This document shows, in pieces, positions 7,550 through 17,067 of a stretch of 64,000 nt of DNA. Origin of the DNA: UBA1141 sp963665155. Lineage in GTDB: Bacteria > Chloroflexota > Dehalococcoidia > Lucifugimonadales > UBA3495. Position numbers and translations under genes: made by a program. The first letter of the stretch is position 1, and every line of letters begins with the position of its first letter. Location of the stretch: assembly GCA_963665155.2 (NCBI GenBank), contig CAXXFI010000002.1, forward strand, positions 186,001 through 250,000, given 5' to 3'. Below the pieces are notes generated by a model, which was given only the letters and a program-made list of their open reading frames with translations, had not been told where the DNA came from and did no database searches.

Positions 7550-8527
7550 ATGTTAAAGTTTTTCAGACGCAACAAGGAATCCGACCAGAAACACACGGAA
7601 GAGGCCGTCAAGGCCACCCGTGATCGTTGGTTTGGACGAATCTTGGGCTTGCTCCGGTCTTCCAAGCTTGACGATTCCGTTTGGGAGGAACTGGAGGAAA
7701 TTCTAATATCTTCGGACCTGGGAGTAGATACCTCGCTGAGAATCGTCGAGGAGCTAAAATCCCAATCAAGCCAACAGAAGTTTAACAGCCCTGAAGCGTT
7801 GTTTGAAAGCCTGAAGGAATCGCTTATTCGCGACCTGGATGATGACTCGGGGACCGCCAGCCAAGACTGGATCAAAGATGGTTGGCTTGATGACGAAGAC
7901 CGGCCTTCCCCCTACGTCATACTGGTTGTGGGAGTCAATGGGGCGGGAAAAACAACCAGCATCGGCAAGCTGGCCTACCACTTGCAGCAGAACGGGTTGA
8001 AAGTGATACTGGGCGCTGCCGACACTTTTCGTGCCGCAGCAGCCGAACAACTGGAAATCCTGGGGCAGCGAATCGGCGTAGAAGTAATTAGTCATTCCAG
8101 CGGGGCGGACCCGGGAGCGGTGGCCTACGATGCCTACCAGGCTGGCAAAGCACGGGGCGCCGATGTCTTGATAATCGACACTGCTGGCCGCCTGCACACC
8201 AAATCCAACTTGATGGAAGAACTGAAGAAGATACACCGGGTGCTGAGCCGCCTGGAGCCCACCGCACCCCACCAAGTGATCTTGACCCTTGACGCCACCA
8301 CCGGGCATAACGGCATGGCCCAGGCCAAGTCGTTCAAAGAGGCGGTGGATTGCACCGGGATTTTCCTGGCCAAGCTCGACGGCACAGCCCGCGGGGGAAT
8401 TGCCCTTGCTATCAAGCAGGAACTACAAATGCCGATCCTCTTTATCGGCACCGGAGAGAGTCTGGGAGACCTGGCGCCATTTGATTCCAGGCAGTTTGTC
8501 GACTCTCTTCTCGCTCCTGTCTCCTGA
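7550..8527 (+). CDS. ftsY: Signal recognition particle receptor FtsY
   Basis: The SRP receptor GTPase that docks ribosome-nascent chain complexes at the membrane. The 325-residue protein has a short basic N-terminus, a four-helix N domain (about 30-110), and the G domain: P-loop GVNGAGKTT (128-136), the insertion-box motif DTFRAAAAEQL, DTAGRLHTKSNLMEEL, and AKLDGTARGG. It ends with the FIGTGESLGDLAPFD segment, which is characteristic of FtsY and not Ffh. It lacks the long acidic A domain of E. coli FtsY, as in many Gram-positives and Chloroflexota. The 172 bp before it holds no recognisable gene. Confidence 0.96.
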   Translation: MLKFFRRNKESDQKHTEEAVKATRDRWFGRILGLLRSSKLDDSVWEELEEILISSDLGVDTSLRIVEELKSQSSQQKFNSPEALFESLKESLIRDLDDDSGTASQDWIKDGWLDDEDRPSPYVILVVGVNGAGKTTSIGKLAYHLQQNGLKVILGAADTFRAAAAEQLEILGQRIGVEVISHSSGADPGAVAYDAYQAGKARGADVLIIDTAGRLHTKSNLMEELKKIHRVLSRLEPTAPHQVILTLDATTGHNGMAQAKSFKEAVDCTGIFLAKLDGTARGGIALAIKQELQMPILFIGTGESLGDLAPFDSRQFVDSLLAPVS

Positions 8528-8631
8528 AACGTCGCTGCCAGCCCATCCGCAGCCTGGAATACGGCGGGCGGGCAACCCGCATTTTATGTCCGCCCTCAGA
8601 CACATTTTGACCTCCACGCTTTCAGTACGCC

Positions 8632-11049
8632 ATGGTTGACGCCTTAATCTGGCTGTTGGCCATTGAGGTACTGGGACTACTGGCTTTCCCTTTCTGCTTT
8701 CTTCTTTTCAGTAGGTTGCCAGACCGAGGAATCACCCTAGGCAAGCCCTTGGCTCTGGTGCTCTTCTCCTATTTGCTGTGGTTGAGCGGACTCACCCATC
8801 TCGCCCCAAACACACGTATTACGGTGATAGTGATTCTCGTCCTGGGAGCGGTGGCCGGAGGTTTGGTGTTACGGTCGCAGTCCCAGCGGATTCTGGCATT
8901 CATAAAAGAAGAGTGGCGCACGCTTGTCGTGGCCGAGATCATCTTCCTAGGCTTCTTCTTCCTATGGTTGGGCATCACCACCGAGACGCCGGCCATCACT
9001 GGCACAGAAAAGCCCATGGACTTCGGCTTCATGAACGCAGTCCTGCAGAGCCGCTTCTTCCCACCGGAAGACCCCTGGCTGTCGGGCCATTCCATCAGCT
9101 ACTACTATTTCGGCCACTTTATGATGGCATTCCTCGCCAAGGTGACCGCAATCCCCTCGAACGTGAGCTACAACCTGGCCATTTCTTTGGTTCCAGCGCT
9201 GTTGGCTATTGCGTCTTTCGGCTTGGTGTACAACCTGGTGCGGCTTTCCAGTGGTGGACTAAAGTCGGCTTTGGGGTTCGGCTTGGCCGCGCCAGCCTTG
9301 ATCATGATGCTGGGCAACCTGGAAGGGACGATGGAGTTCGTTCATGCCCAAGGTTGGGGCGGGGAAGGTTTTTGGAACTGGGTCGGGATCAAAGGATTGG
9401 ATGGAGCTTCCGCCAGTTCCAGGGCGCTCCCCGACGATTATTTATGGTGGTGGCGTGGCACCCGGGTAATCGATACATTGGTTGAAGGCCAGAGCCTGGA
9501 CTACACCATCACAGAGTTCCCAGCATTCAGCTTCCTGCTGGGGGACCTTCATCCCCATGTAATGAGTCTTCCCTTCATTGTGCTTGGCATATCCTTGGGA
9601 CTTAATTTGTTCCAGTCCAAGAGCCCTCTGGGGCCGGGCTGGCTGCTGCGCAATCCCATTGAGGCCGTTGCCACCGCACTGTTTGTCGGATCCTTGGCAT
9701 TTATCAATCTTTGGGACCTGCCTACGATGGCGGGAATATTGATTGTTCTGGTGTTGATTCGAAATTACGGGCAAAGCGATTGGGACCTACCCCGGGCGGC
9801 ATTGAACGGAGCAGCCTTTTTGGTACCCATCTTGGTACTTGGCGTTCTGATGTTCATACCGTTCTACCTCACCTTTGCCGGTCAGGCTTTGGGCATTTTG
9901 CCCTTGCGCGATGTAAGCACGCGGCCTTTCTTGTTTTTCTTGACCATGGGGCTATTTTCGTTCTTGGCGCTGTCCTTTGTTTTGCGGCAATTCCCGGGCT
10001 TGGGGCGGCCCACTAGGGAGGACGGTCATTTAGCGGGACTGGTTTTATCCATAACCCTGGCCCCGTTGGTGGTCTGGGCGATAATAGTTTTATTCTTAAC
10101 CTGGGTCGACCAGAGTGCCGGGGCCGCCGTTATAGACGTAGCGGGCCGGGCGTTGTGGGTATTGCCGGGGCTGGCCATCGTTGCGGTGGCCACTGTCAGC
10201 GCCTCCATGCGTTTGCGCCAAGGAGCGGTAACAGCAGCAGCAGTTCCACTGTTGCTCGTGGCCGTCGCATTTTACCTGCTGGTAGGAGCGGAGCTTTTTT
10301 ACGTCAATGACAGCTTCGGTGGGGCATTCCGCCGCATGAACACGGTGTTCAAGGTATACTACCAAGCCTGGCTGCTTCTGGGACTGGCAGGGGCTTACGC
10401 TCTATATTACTGGCGGTCTCGAATCAGCAAAGCCTTGCCCACCGGGACCGACTCATCTCAACCGATTGCAGGTAACCGCCGCTGGAGTAGCCGAGCCATT
10501 CGCCTGGGCAACTGGTCTTGGACCATAGCCGTGGTCGTGCTGGTGGTGGCCTCGGGCTACTATTCGGTGGGGGCCGTTCTGGACCGGACGGGGATTTTGA
10601 ACCAACACCATACCCTAGAGGACAATACCCTGAACGGCCTGGCATTCCTCCGCACTCAAGATTCTGGCGAATACGCAGCCATAAATTGGCTGAGGGACGA
10701 CGCCGCATTTGGGCGCATCGTGGAGGCTGTGGGCGACGATTACTCCGAGTATGGCAGGATTTCCTCAAGTACGGGCCTGCCAACAATGTTGGGCTGGAAG
10801 GGACATGAGTTGCAATGGAGAGGAACCAGCGCTTTGTTCCACGGCAGGGAAGAGGACGTGGCCCGAATTTACCAGAGCGGCGACCCTGAAGAAGTGCGAA
10901 CGCTGCTCGATCGGTATAAAGTCCGCTACGTATATTTAGGCCAGCGGGAGCGCCGGGATTATGGCGGCGATAACCTGGCGGGATTCGGTGGCGTATTGAG
11001 AACCGCATTCGAACGAAACGGCGTAATTATCTACGAAGTACTCAACTAA
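8632..11049 (+). CDS. DUF2298 (YYY-type) polytopic membrane protein
   Basis: An 805-residue membrane protein with about 14-16 hydrophobic segments. Features typical of the Chlor_Arch_YYY/DUF2298 family are visible: PMDFGFMNAVLQSRFFPPEDPWLSG in the first loop, ISYYYFGHFMMAF, and EFPAFSFLLGDLHPHV, an acidic/histidine loop like the catalytic loops of GT-C glycosyltransferases. The final 150 residues are soluble (DSGEYAAINWLRDD to the end). The family occurs in Chloroflexota and archaea. It is followed after 36 bp by the Agl23-like gene, which has the same overall architecture, so the two probably act together in lipid-linked sugar transfer or a related envelope step. That role is inferred. Confidence 0.85.
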   Translation: MVDALIWLLAIEVLGLLAFPFCFLLFSRLPDRGITLGKPLALVLFSYLLWLSGLTHLAPNTRITVIVILVLGAVAGGLVLRSQSQRILAFIKEEWRTLVVAEIIFLGFFFLWLGITTETPAITGTEKPMDFGFMNAVLQSRFFPPEDPWLSGHSISYYYFGHFMMAFLAKVTAIPSNVSYNLAISLVPALLAIASFGLVYNLVRLSSGGLKSALGFGLAAPALIMMLGNLEGTMEFVHAQGWGGEGFWNWVGIKGLDGASASSRALPDDYLWWWRGTRVIDTLVEGQSLDYTITEFPAFSFLLGDLHPHVMSLPFIVLGISLGLNLFQSKSPLGPGWLLRNPIEAVATALFVGSLAFINLWDLPTMAGILIVLVLIRNYGQSDWDLPRAALNGAAFLVPILVLGVLMFIPFYLTFAGQALGILPLRDVSTRPFLFFLTMGLFSFLALSFVLRQFPGLGRPTREDGHLAGLVLSITLAPLVVWAIIVLFLTWVDQSAGAAVIDVAGRALWVLPGLAIVAVATVSASMRLRQGAVTAAAVPLLLVAVAFYLLVGAELFYVNDSFGGAFRRMNTVFKVYYQAWLLLGLAGAYALYYWRSRISKALPTGTDSSQPIAGNRRWSSRAIRLGNWSWTIAVVVLVVASGYYSVGAVLDRTGILNQHHTLEDNTLNGLAFLRTQDSGEYAAINWLRDDAAFGRIVEAVGDDYSEYGRISSSTGLPTMLGWKGHELQWRGTSALFHGREEDVARIYQSGDPEEVRTLLDRYKVRYVYLGQRERRDYGGDNLAGFGGVLRTAFERNGVIIYEVLN

Positions 11050-11085
11050 TATTTAGCAAAACCGGCGTGACCGCCGGAGGAGACA

Positions 11086-13827
11086 ATGACCAAGGGGCCG
11101 ACTACTGGTAATCGCTTCCCCCTGAACCTGCTTCGTAGGCCATGGACGGGCATTATTAACACCAGGCTTAACTCCAGGCTTAGCTCTGGACGTGCCCGGA
11201 TATTCCGGTTGCCGGAGCTTGGGTGGCCGAGACTTGGGTGGTTCGAAGCGGGATTTTTGGTAATGGTGGCCTTGGCACTGGGAATGCGAATATGGGAGCT
11301 GGGCTGCCGGGCCATGCACTATGACGAGGCCATCCACCTCCACTACGCCTGGCGCTTGCTCAACAGTGACGGCGCGGCCGGAGGATTTCCATGGATATTC
11401 GGTAAGGACTTCATACACTCGCCATGGATGCACGGTCCGTTCCAGATCGAGTTCACCGCCATAATTTTTCGGTTGTTCGGCGACACCGACTTCACCGCCC
11501 GGTTGGGCTACGTCTTATTTGGCGCCGGATTGGTCGGATTGCCTTATTTCCTGCGGGATTACATCGGCAAGACCGGGGCAATTTTGGCTGCCGTGATGTT
11601 GACCTTGTCTCCGGCTATGCTCTACTTCAGCCGCTTTGGCAGGAACGACATTCTCATGGCCTTCTGGGCCACAGCCCTGTTCATCCTGATGTGGCGATAT
11701 ATGCACGAGGGCAAGCACCGATACCTGTACCTGGCTGCGGTGGTGCTGGCCTTCATGTTCGGCACCAAAGAGACTGCCTACATCGTTACGTTGATTTTTG
11801 GCGCATTGGCGTTTCTGCTGGCGCTACCCCAAATTGTGCCTTGGTTTTTGGGCCGGGAGAGACTCTCCGGAATGGCCGGACCGGCAGGGTTCTTTCTGTT
11901 GCTGATCACTCTGTCGTTGCCCCAATGGGTACCAATCGTCAGCCTGGCTCAGGATACGTTTGGGCTCACCCTGGCCAACGCGGACAGCGTCGCTGGCGGC
12001 CTTGTCGGGGCTCCTCAATGGGAGGACCCATCGGTGTTGCTGCCAGTTTGGGCTGCTCCTTGGTGGATTCACGCTTTGGCCGGAGCAGCATCGGCGGTAG
12101 TGCTCTTGCGGCTGGTGCGCCGAAGCGGAGGTTCGGTCCGGTCCCTCGCTGTGGGGTTGGGCGTCCCGATTTTGTCGGTGGCGGCAGCCTGCCTGATTGC
12201 CTTTCGGCCAATTGAGGACGCCTGGGCTTTGGGAGGCGCTCCCATCCTTGACTTGGCCTTGGCTGGAGCGCTGGCGGGAAGCGCCGTCGGCACCCTGATG
12301 GTCGCCCGGGCGCCTTGGGCCAGAGGCATATTCCTCCTGGTAATTCTGGCCCAAGTGGCATTGGCTTACTCCTTTTTTCTGACCGGTGTCTTTAACGTGG
12401 ATTCAGTAGTGAACGGAGTGCTGCCCACCGGAATTTCCGTGGATGCGTCGGTCAACGCTGTTCCGGTGAACTATATCGTGGCAGGCGCCCTGTTGCTGGC
12501 GGGCCTTAACCTTTCCTTAATCTTGGGCGTTCTTTGGCTAGGAGGACGCTGGCTGATTTTGGCCGGTATCTTCTACCTATGTTGGGTCACCGTCTACACC
12601 ACGGTCTTCACCAACCTGGCCGGTACGTTCAGCGGAGTCTGGCAGGGAATGGGTTATTGGATCGCTCAGCAAGACGTTGCCAGAGGAAATCAGCCCTGGT
12701 ACTACTATTTCGTTGGGCTGTCTATATATGAGGTTCTGCCAGTGGTCTTCGGGATAGCAGGGGCTGTGTACTTCCTGAAGAAGTGGGATATCCTGGGACT
12801 GGCTCTGACATTCTGGGCCGTAGCGACCGTGATAATCTACACGTCGACCAGCGAGAAAATGCCCTGGCTGCTGGTCAACATCTCCCTTCCATTTATTCTG
12901 CTATCGGCCAAGTATCTGGGCCATGTTATTGAGCGGATACGGTGGCGCACGGCATTGGTTAAAGGGCAGGTAATGCTGTTGGCCCTTCCTCCATTGACGA
13001 TTGCGGGCGCCGTATACCTGCTTTATATCTACACCGATTCGACAAAGGAATTCACCAGCGCCCATTGGGTACTGCTCCTCAGCACCATGTCTATGGCGGC
13101 AACTACGGCTTATCTGGTGCGTTTGGCCCAGCCACGAAACGGAGGGGCTCTGGTGACCATTGGCCTGGCAGGGATGCTGTTGGCCTTCGGGACCGTTGCT
13201 GCGGTTCGGGCCGCTTATACCTTCGACGACTCCAACAAAGAATTGTTGGTATACGCCCAAGGCAGCAAGGACGTCCCCGAGTCATTCGGAAACATTGATA
13301 GCCAGGTTCTGGCGCAAAATCCAACGGGACAAGCAGTCACGGTGGACTATGACCTTTGGTACCCTTTTAACTGGTATGCCAGGGACGCTCAGAGAAAGGG
13401 ATCATTGAATTTCAGTTGCTTCAAAGAGGAGGGCGAGGACGGTTGGAACGATGGTTGCAAACCTCCAGATGGCGAAGCGGGCAAGCAGGCTTTCCTCCTT
13501 ACGGCGGCCCACAATGGCCGTGACGGCGACATTCTGTCCGGGTTCCAACAGCAAGGGCCGCTACGAAATCTGCTTTGGTTCTACGAAGAAGCCTACCGCC
13601 GGCCGGGGGAGAACCGTCAAGAAGAAGGGTCCCTGTGGGGAAGGAAGGGCTTGCCCAGCGGTGATCAGCTGAGCAAAGATATTGAATATTTCAAATCCGT
13701 GGTCAAGAGTAAAGAGTCTTGGTTCGATACCCTCGATTACCTGCTATTTCGCAATCTTTCTGGCGACTGGTACAACTCCGAGTACTATAGTTACCTGACT
13801 CCGGTGGATCCCATACCGTCCCCGTGA
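11086..13827 (+). CDS. Agl23-like (TIGR03663) GT-C-type membrane protein
   Basis: A 913-residue integral membrane protein. After a hydrophobic start, the first periplasmic loop contains MHYDEAIHLHYAWRLL, the DE motif used by PMT/ArnT-type (GT-C) glycosyltransferases to bind polyprenyl-phosphate sugars. It then has HSPWMHGPFQIEF and SRFGRNDILMAFWATALF, both diagnostic for TIGR03663 (flippase-activity-associated Agl23). Roughly 16 membrane helices are followed by a soluble C-terminal region with a YDLWYPFNWYARD segment. ATG 11086 has a GGAGGAGAC ribosome-binding site. It is 36 bp after the DUF2298 gene and followed by a flippase-like protein, a set seen together in Chloroflexota and archaea. 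The substrate is not visible. Confidence 0.87.
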   Translation: MTKGPTTGNRFPLNLLRRPWTGIINTRLNSRLSSGRARIFRLPELGWPRLGWFEAGFLVMVALALGMRIWELGCRAMHYDEAIHLHYAWRLLNSDGAAGGFPWIFGKDFIHSPWMHGPFQIEFTAIIFRLFGDTDFTARLGYVLFGAGLVGLPYFLRDYIGKTGAILAAVMLTLSPAMLYFSRFGRNDILMAFWATALFILMWRYMHEGKHRYLYLAAVVLAFMFGTKETAYIVTLIFGALAFLLALPQIVPWFLGRERLSGMAGPAGFFLLLITLSLPQWVPIVSLAQDTFGLTLANADSVAGGLVGAPQWEDPSVLLPVWAAPWWIHALAGAASAVVLLRLVRRSGGSVRSLAVGLGVPILSVAAACLIAFRPIEDAWALGGAPILDLALAGALAGSAVGTLMVARAPWARGIFLLVILAQVALAYSFFLTGVFNVDSVVNGVLPTGISVDASVNAVPVNYIVAGALLLAGLNLSLILGVLWLGGRWLILAGIFYLCWVTVYTTVFTNLAGTFSGVWQGMGYWIAQQDVARGNQPWYYYFVGLSIYEVLPVVFGIAGAVYFLKKWDILGLALTFWAVATVIIYTSTSEKMPWLLVNISLPFILLSAKYLGHVIERIRWRTALVKGQVMLLALPPLTIAGAVYLLYIYTDSTKEFTSAHWVLLLSTMSMAATTAYLVRLAQPRNGGALVTIGLAGMLLAFGTVAAVRAAYTFDDSNKELLVYAQGSKDVPESFGNIDSQVLAQNPTGQAVTVDYDLWYPFNWYARDAQRKGSLNFSCFKEEGEDGWNDGCKPPDGEAGKQAFLLTAAHNGRDGDILSGFQQQGPLRNLLWFYEEAYRRPGENRQEEGSLWGRKGLPSGDQLSKDIEYFKSVVKSKESWFDTLDYLLFRNLSGDWYNSEYYSYLTPVDPIPSP

Positions 13828-14015
13828 GGTTTGTGATGATGTATTGCCGGCTAAATTGCGATGTAGATCCAGTCTTGGGGCTGCCCTGACTTCGACCCAT
13901 GGTGGCCCATGCTCTCGTAGGCGACGCCCATTTCTCTTGAAGCTAGATTACTGTCTCCTTTATACTAAAATTACGTTTTTCGGTGCTGGGCCTCGATAGA
14001 TAACCACTCGGCTGG

Positions 14016-15233
14016 ATGGTGGGCTGGCAGGCTGTCTGGTCCTATTGGACACCGTTCTCAGATCCCATTCTTGAAAACTGGAGTGTATTTCTGTTTCGTA
14101 ACTGGCGTTTCCTGCTTGGTATAGGCGTTAGCCTCATTCTGCTGCTGGTCCTGCTTTATCAGGTGGACCTAGCGGAAATGGGCGACGCTTTGGCCAATGC
14201 CAACTATCTATATCTGGCCCCGTCCATTGCTCTATACTTCGTAGCCGTCTACTTTAGGGCGGTTCGTTGGCGCTATTTGTTGAGCCCCATGAAAACCCTG
14301 CAAGTCCGCAGACTATATCCTGTGGTGGTCATAGGATATATGGCCAACAACCTCCTTCCCGCTCGCCTCGGAGAACTGGTGCGGGCATATTACCTAGCTC
14401 GGAGGGAGCCGATCAATGCCAGTTCCGCCTTGGGCACGGTGGCCGTGGAAAGGGTCTACGATGGAATGACTCTCCTGGCTTGGGCCGTGGTTGCGGGACC
14501 GGCGCTGCTTCTCCTGGGAGAATTCGACGGCACCGGGGGAACTGCCCGCACCACCTGGATAATCTTGGCGGTGCTGACCGTTTCTTTATTCGTGGGCGCC
14601 CTGGTTTTTATGACCGCCCTGGCCGCCATACCCAGGTTCATGGTTTTCCTTGATCGCATATTGGGCATCCTCCCGGCCAAATTCCGGCCCAAAGCCCGTG
14701 AACTGGCCTACACATTTGTAGATGGTCTGAAAATTCTCAACTCGCCCCGCAAACACTTAGCCTTGTTCCTGCTGTCAATGCCGGTCTGGGGATTTGAAGG
14801 CACGATGTATTTCCTGCTCAGCTACGCCTTCGGCATTGATGATCATTTTGGCTCTGTGGGAACCCTAATCCTCGTTATGATGCTGGTAACGGCAACGTCC
14901 AACCTGGCCACCTCTTTACCCAGTTCCATCGGGGGCATCGGTCCATTTGAGGTCGTGGCCCAGCAAACATTGATCGCCTTGGGCATCAGTGGTTCCCTGG
15001 CAGGAGCCTATGCGGGCTTCTTGCATTTGGTGGCTTTGTGGTTGCCCGTTAACGTGGCGGGCCTGGCGCTCCTTTGGAGGCAGAACCTTTCCCTGAGCGG
15101 ACTAACTGGCAGCGGACAGACCGGAGGTTCCGCAACTGACTCTGCCGTTGGCACAGTTCTGGCGACCGAAGGCGGCAGTCCAACGTCTTTGCCGCCGAAT
15201 TCATCCGCTCCTAATCAGGAGAGCCAGCCATGA
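14016..15233 (+). CDS. Flippase-like (LPG synthase transmembrane family) protein
   Basis: A 405-residue membrane protein of the AglD/MprF-transmembrane family. It has about eight hydrophobic segments, and the family motif ARLGELVRAYYLARREP followed by AVERVYDGM is clear; the later TSLPSSIGGIGPFE matches the second conserved block. Relatives move or modify lipid-linked compounds, and in archaea AglD is a dolichol-phosphate sugar transferase partner. The last 60 residues are a disordered, Ser/Thr/Gly-rich cytoplasmic tail. The stop overlaps the ATG of the next gene (ATGA at 15230), so translation is coupled to the FAD oxidoreductase. Confidence 0.85.
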   Translation: MVGWQAVWSYWTPFSDPILENWSVFLFRNWRFLLGIGVSLILLLVLLYQVDLAEMGDALANANYLYLAPSIALYFVAVYFRAVRWRYLLSPMKTLQVRRLYPVVVIGYMANNLLPARLGELVRAYYLARREPINASSALGTVAVERVYDGMTLLAWAVVAGPALLLLGEFDGTGGTARTTWIILAVLTVSLFVGALVFMTALAAIPRFMVFLDRILGILPAKFRPKARELAYTFVDGLKILNSPRKHLALFLLSMPVWGFEGTMYFLLSYAFGIDDHFGSVGTLILVMMLVTATSNLATSLPSSIGGIGPFEVVAQQTLIALGISGSLAGAYAGFLHLVALWLPVNVAGLALLWRQNLSLSGLTGSGQTGGSATDSAVGTVLATEGGSPTSLPPNSSAPNQESQP

Positions 15234-16549
15234 GGGTAGGTATCATCGGCGGTGGGGCGGCGGGATTAGCCGCTGCTTACGAATTGACTAAAGCCGGGCA
15301 CTATGCGGAGGTGTTCGAGCGAGCCTCTTTCTTGGGAGGGCAGGCCTCCACTTTCCCTGTGGGCGGCGGGCAACTGGAACGTGGCTACCACCACCTTTTC
15401 GTCAGCGACACCGACATTACTCAGCTGATCGACGAATTGGGGCTAGGGGACAATCTGGCCTGGTTGGAATCGAAGGTGGGCCTGTATCACGGCGGCAAAA
15501 TCTGGAGCTTCGGTACCCCCATGGATTTGCTGCGCTTCACGCCGTTGTCATTGCTCCAGCGGCTAAGAGTAGGTTTCTGGACATTTGTCCTGCAAAAAAC
15601 CAACAATTGGCACAAGTTCGAGGGCATCACCGCCCAAGAATGGCTAATCAAGCACATGGGCCGGCGGGCTTATCAGGTACTCTGGGAGCCGTTGCTCCGG
15701 GGCAAATTTGGCGAGAATTTCGACCAGATCGGCATGACCTGGATATGGGGCAAGGTCTATTTGCGAGTAGCGTCCCGCGGGAAGGGACTCCAAAAAGAGC
15801 GTCTGGGGTACCCCATGGGTAGCTTCGGCGAGGTCTTCGACCTGCTGGGCGAGCGAGTAGCCAGCCAGGGAGGCGACGTTCACATATCCAGCGCCGTCAA
15901 CCGCGTGGTGGTCGATGATGGAACAGCTACCGGGTTGGAAGTAACGCTGCCGGAGAAAGAAGCGGAGCTACTAGATTATGACGCCGTGATTGCCACCACG
16001 CCTTCCTACGTATTTACCCGATTGGTGCCACCAATGCCCAACGAATACCAGGAAAAGCTGGATGGCGTGGATTACCTATCCGCCGTATTAATGATCTTGG
16101 TGTTGGACCGACCGTTCACCGAGAAATATTGGATGAGCATCGCCGATGCTGACCTGCCATTTGTCGCCCTCATCGAGCACACCAACATGATCGACAAGTC
16201 TTTATACGGTGGAAACCATATCCTCTACATCAGCAATTATCCCGATCGTGAGAGCGACCTGTATAAATCGACGCCCGAGGAACTCTTGGAAGTGTTTTTG
16301 CCGCACCTGCGCAAGATCAACCCAGACTTCGATCGCTCCTGGATATTGGAGTACCACCACCACAAGCTAGACGGGGCGCAACCAATAATCGGTGTCAACT
16401 ACAGTGAACGGATTCCCGACCACCGTACTCCTATCAAAAACCTGTACCTGGCCAACACGACCCAAATCTACCCCGAGGACCGGGGAACCAATTACTCGGT
16501 ACGCATGGGCCGCTTGGTCGCCCGTATGGTGATGGATGACCTGGGTTAG
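15230..16549 (+). CDS. FAD-dependent amine-oxidase-family oxidoreductase
   Basis: A 439-residue flavoprotein. The N-terminus is a Rossmann ADP-binding fold (GIIGGGAAGLAAAYELTKAG, then the ribose-binding Glu in EVFERASFLGG). The rest resembles the protoporphyrinogen oxidase/phytoene desaturase/UDP-galactopyranose mutase-like set: RGYHHLFVSDTDI, MTWIWGKVYLR, and a C-terminal FAD-contact segment LYLANTTQIYPEDRGTNYSV. Chemistry is unassigned; relatives include desaturases, HemY and putative sugar/lipid oxidoreductases. Tight coupling to the flippase-like gene suggests a lipid-linked substrate, which is inference. Confidence 0.87.
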   Translation: MRVGIIGGGAAGLAAAYELTKAGHYAEVFERASFLGGQASTFPVGGGQLERGYHHLFVSDTDITQLIDELGLGDNLAWLESKVGLYHGGKIWSFGTPMDLLRFTPLSLLQRLRVGFWTFVLQKTNNWHKFEGITAQEWLIKHMGRRAYQVLWEPLLRGKFGENFDQIGMTWIWGKVYLRVASRGKGLQKERLGYPMGSFGEVFDLLGERVASQGGDVHISSAVNRVVVDDGTATGLEVTLPEKEAELLDYDAVIATTPSYVFTRLVPPMPNEYQEKLDGVDYLSAVLMILVLDRPFTEKYWMSIADADLPFVALIEHTNMIDKSLYGGNHILYISNYPDRESDLYKSTPEELLEVFLPHLRKINPDFDRSWILEYHHHKLDGAQPIIGVNYSERIPDHRTPIKNLYLANTTQIYPEDRGTNYSVRMGRLVARMVMDDLG

Positions 16550-16742
16550 CGACTCGTCAACGGCCTGGGCCGGAAGGGCGCCGGACCGAACTTCAAGCGT
16601 GATTTGGGCCGAATTACCTCTCCAAATGCCCAATTCTACGGTTGCAAATCTCTGACCAGAGAGTAGAATTTGAAGTCGTAACCCGGTTCATCACCGGAAT
16701 AATTAAAACAACGGCACCTCAAGACATCATCAGGAGTAAATA

Positions 16743-16949
16743 ATGGCAAAACAATCGTCCGGTGAGACGACAGCAACGCAGAAAGGAACACAATCCCGCC
16801 GTAGCTTCCTGGGTAAGTTGGGCTTGGGTGTTGCAGCTCTGGCTGCGGTCTCCGCTGTTCCATTTCTGAGGCCGGGCCAGAAGGCCAAGTCCGCGGGCAC
16901 TCCCGGCAAAGACTCCATTTTTCACCCCCGGAATGGGTCAAACGGCTAG
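16743..16949 (+). CDS. Small Tat-signal protein
   Basis: A 68-residue protein that is mostly an export signal: SRRSFLGKLGLGVAALAA is a twin-arginine motif followed by a hydrophobic stretch. The short mature part ends KDSIFHPRNGSNG. The ATG at 16743 has a CAGGAG ribosome-binding site. It resembles, in size and design only, the tiny Tat-target proteins found beside formate dehydrogenase operons, but there is no dehydrogenase here. It may be a small anchor or partner for an exported redox protein; the neighbouring MBL hydrolase is itself without a signal peptide, so a partnership is unproven. Confidence 0.7.
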   Translation: MAKQSSGETTATQKGTQSRRSFLGKLGLGVAALAAVSAVPFLRPGQKAKSAGTPGKDSIFHPRNGSNG

Positions 16950-17067
16950 GAACATCCGCATCACTTGACCTGGTCGACTGGAAAGTTAGCCGGCAGGTTT
17001 CAAGTATTGTTTGATACTCATTTTTGACCCATTCTCCGCTTTATAGGCGAGCCTTGGGAGGATAAAT

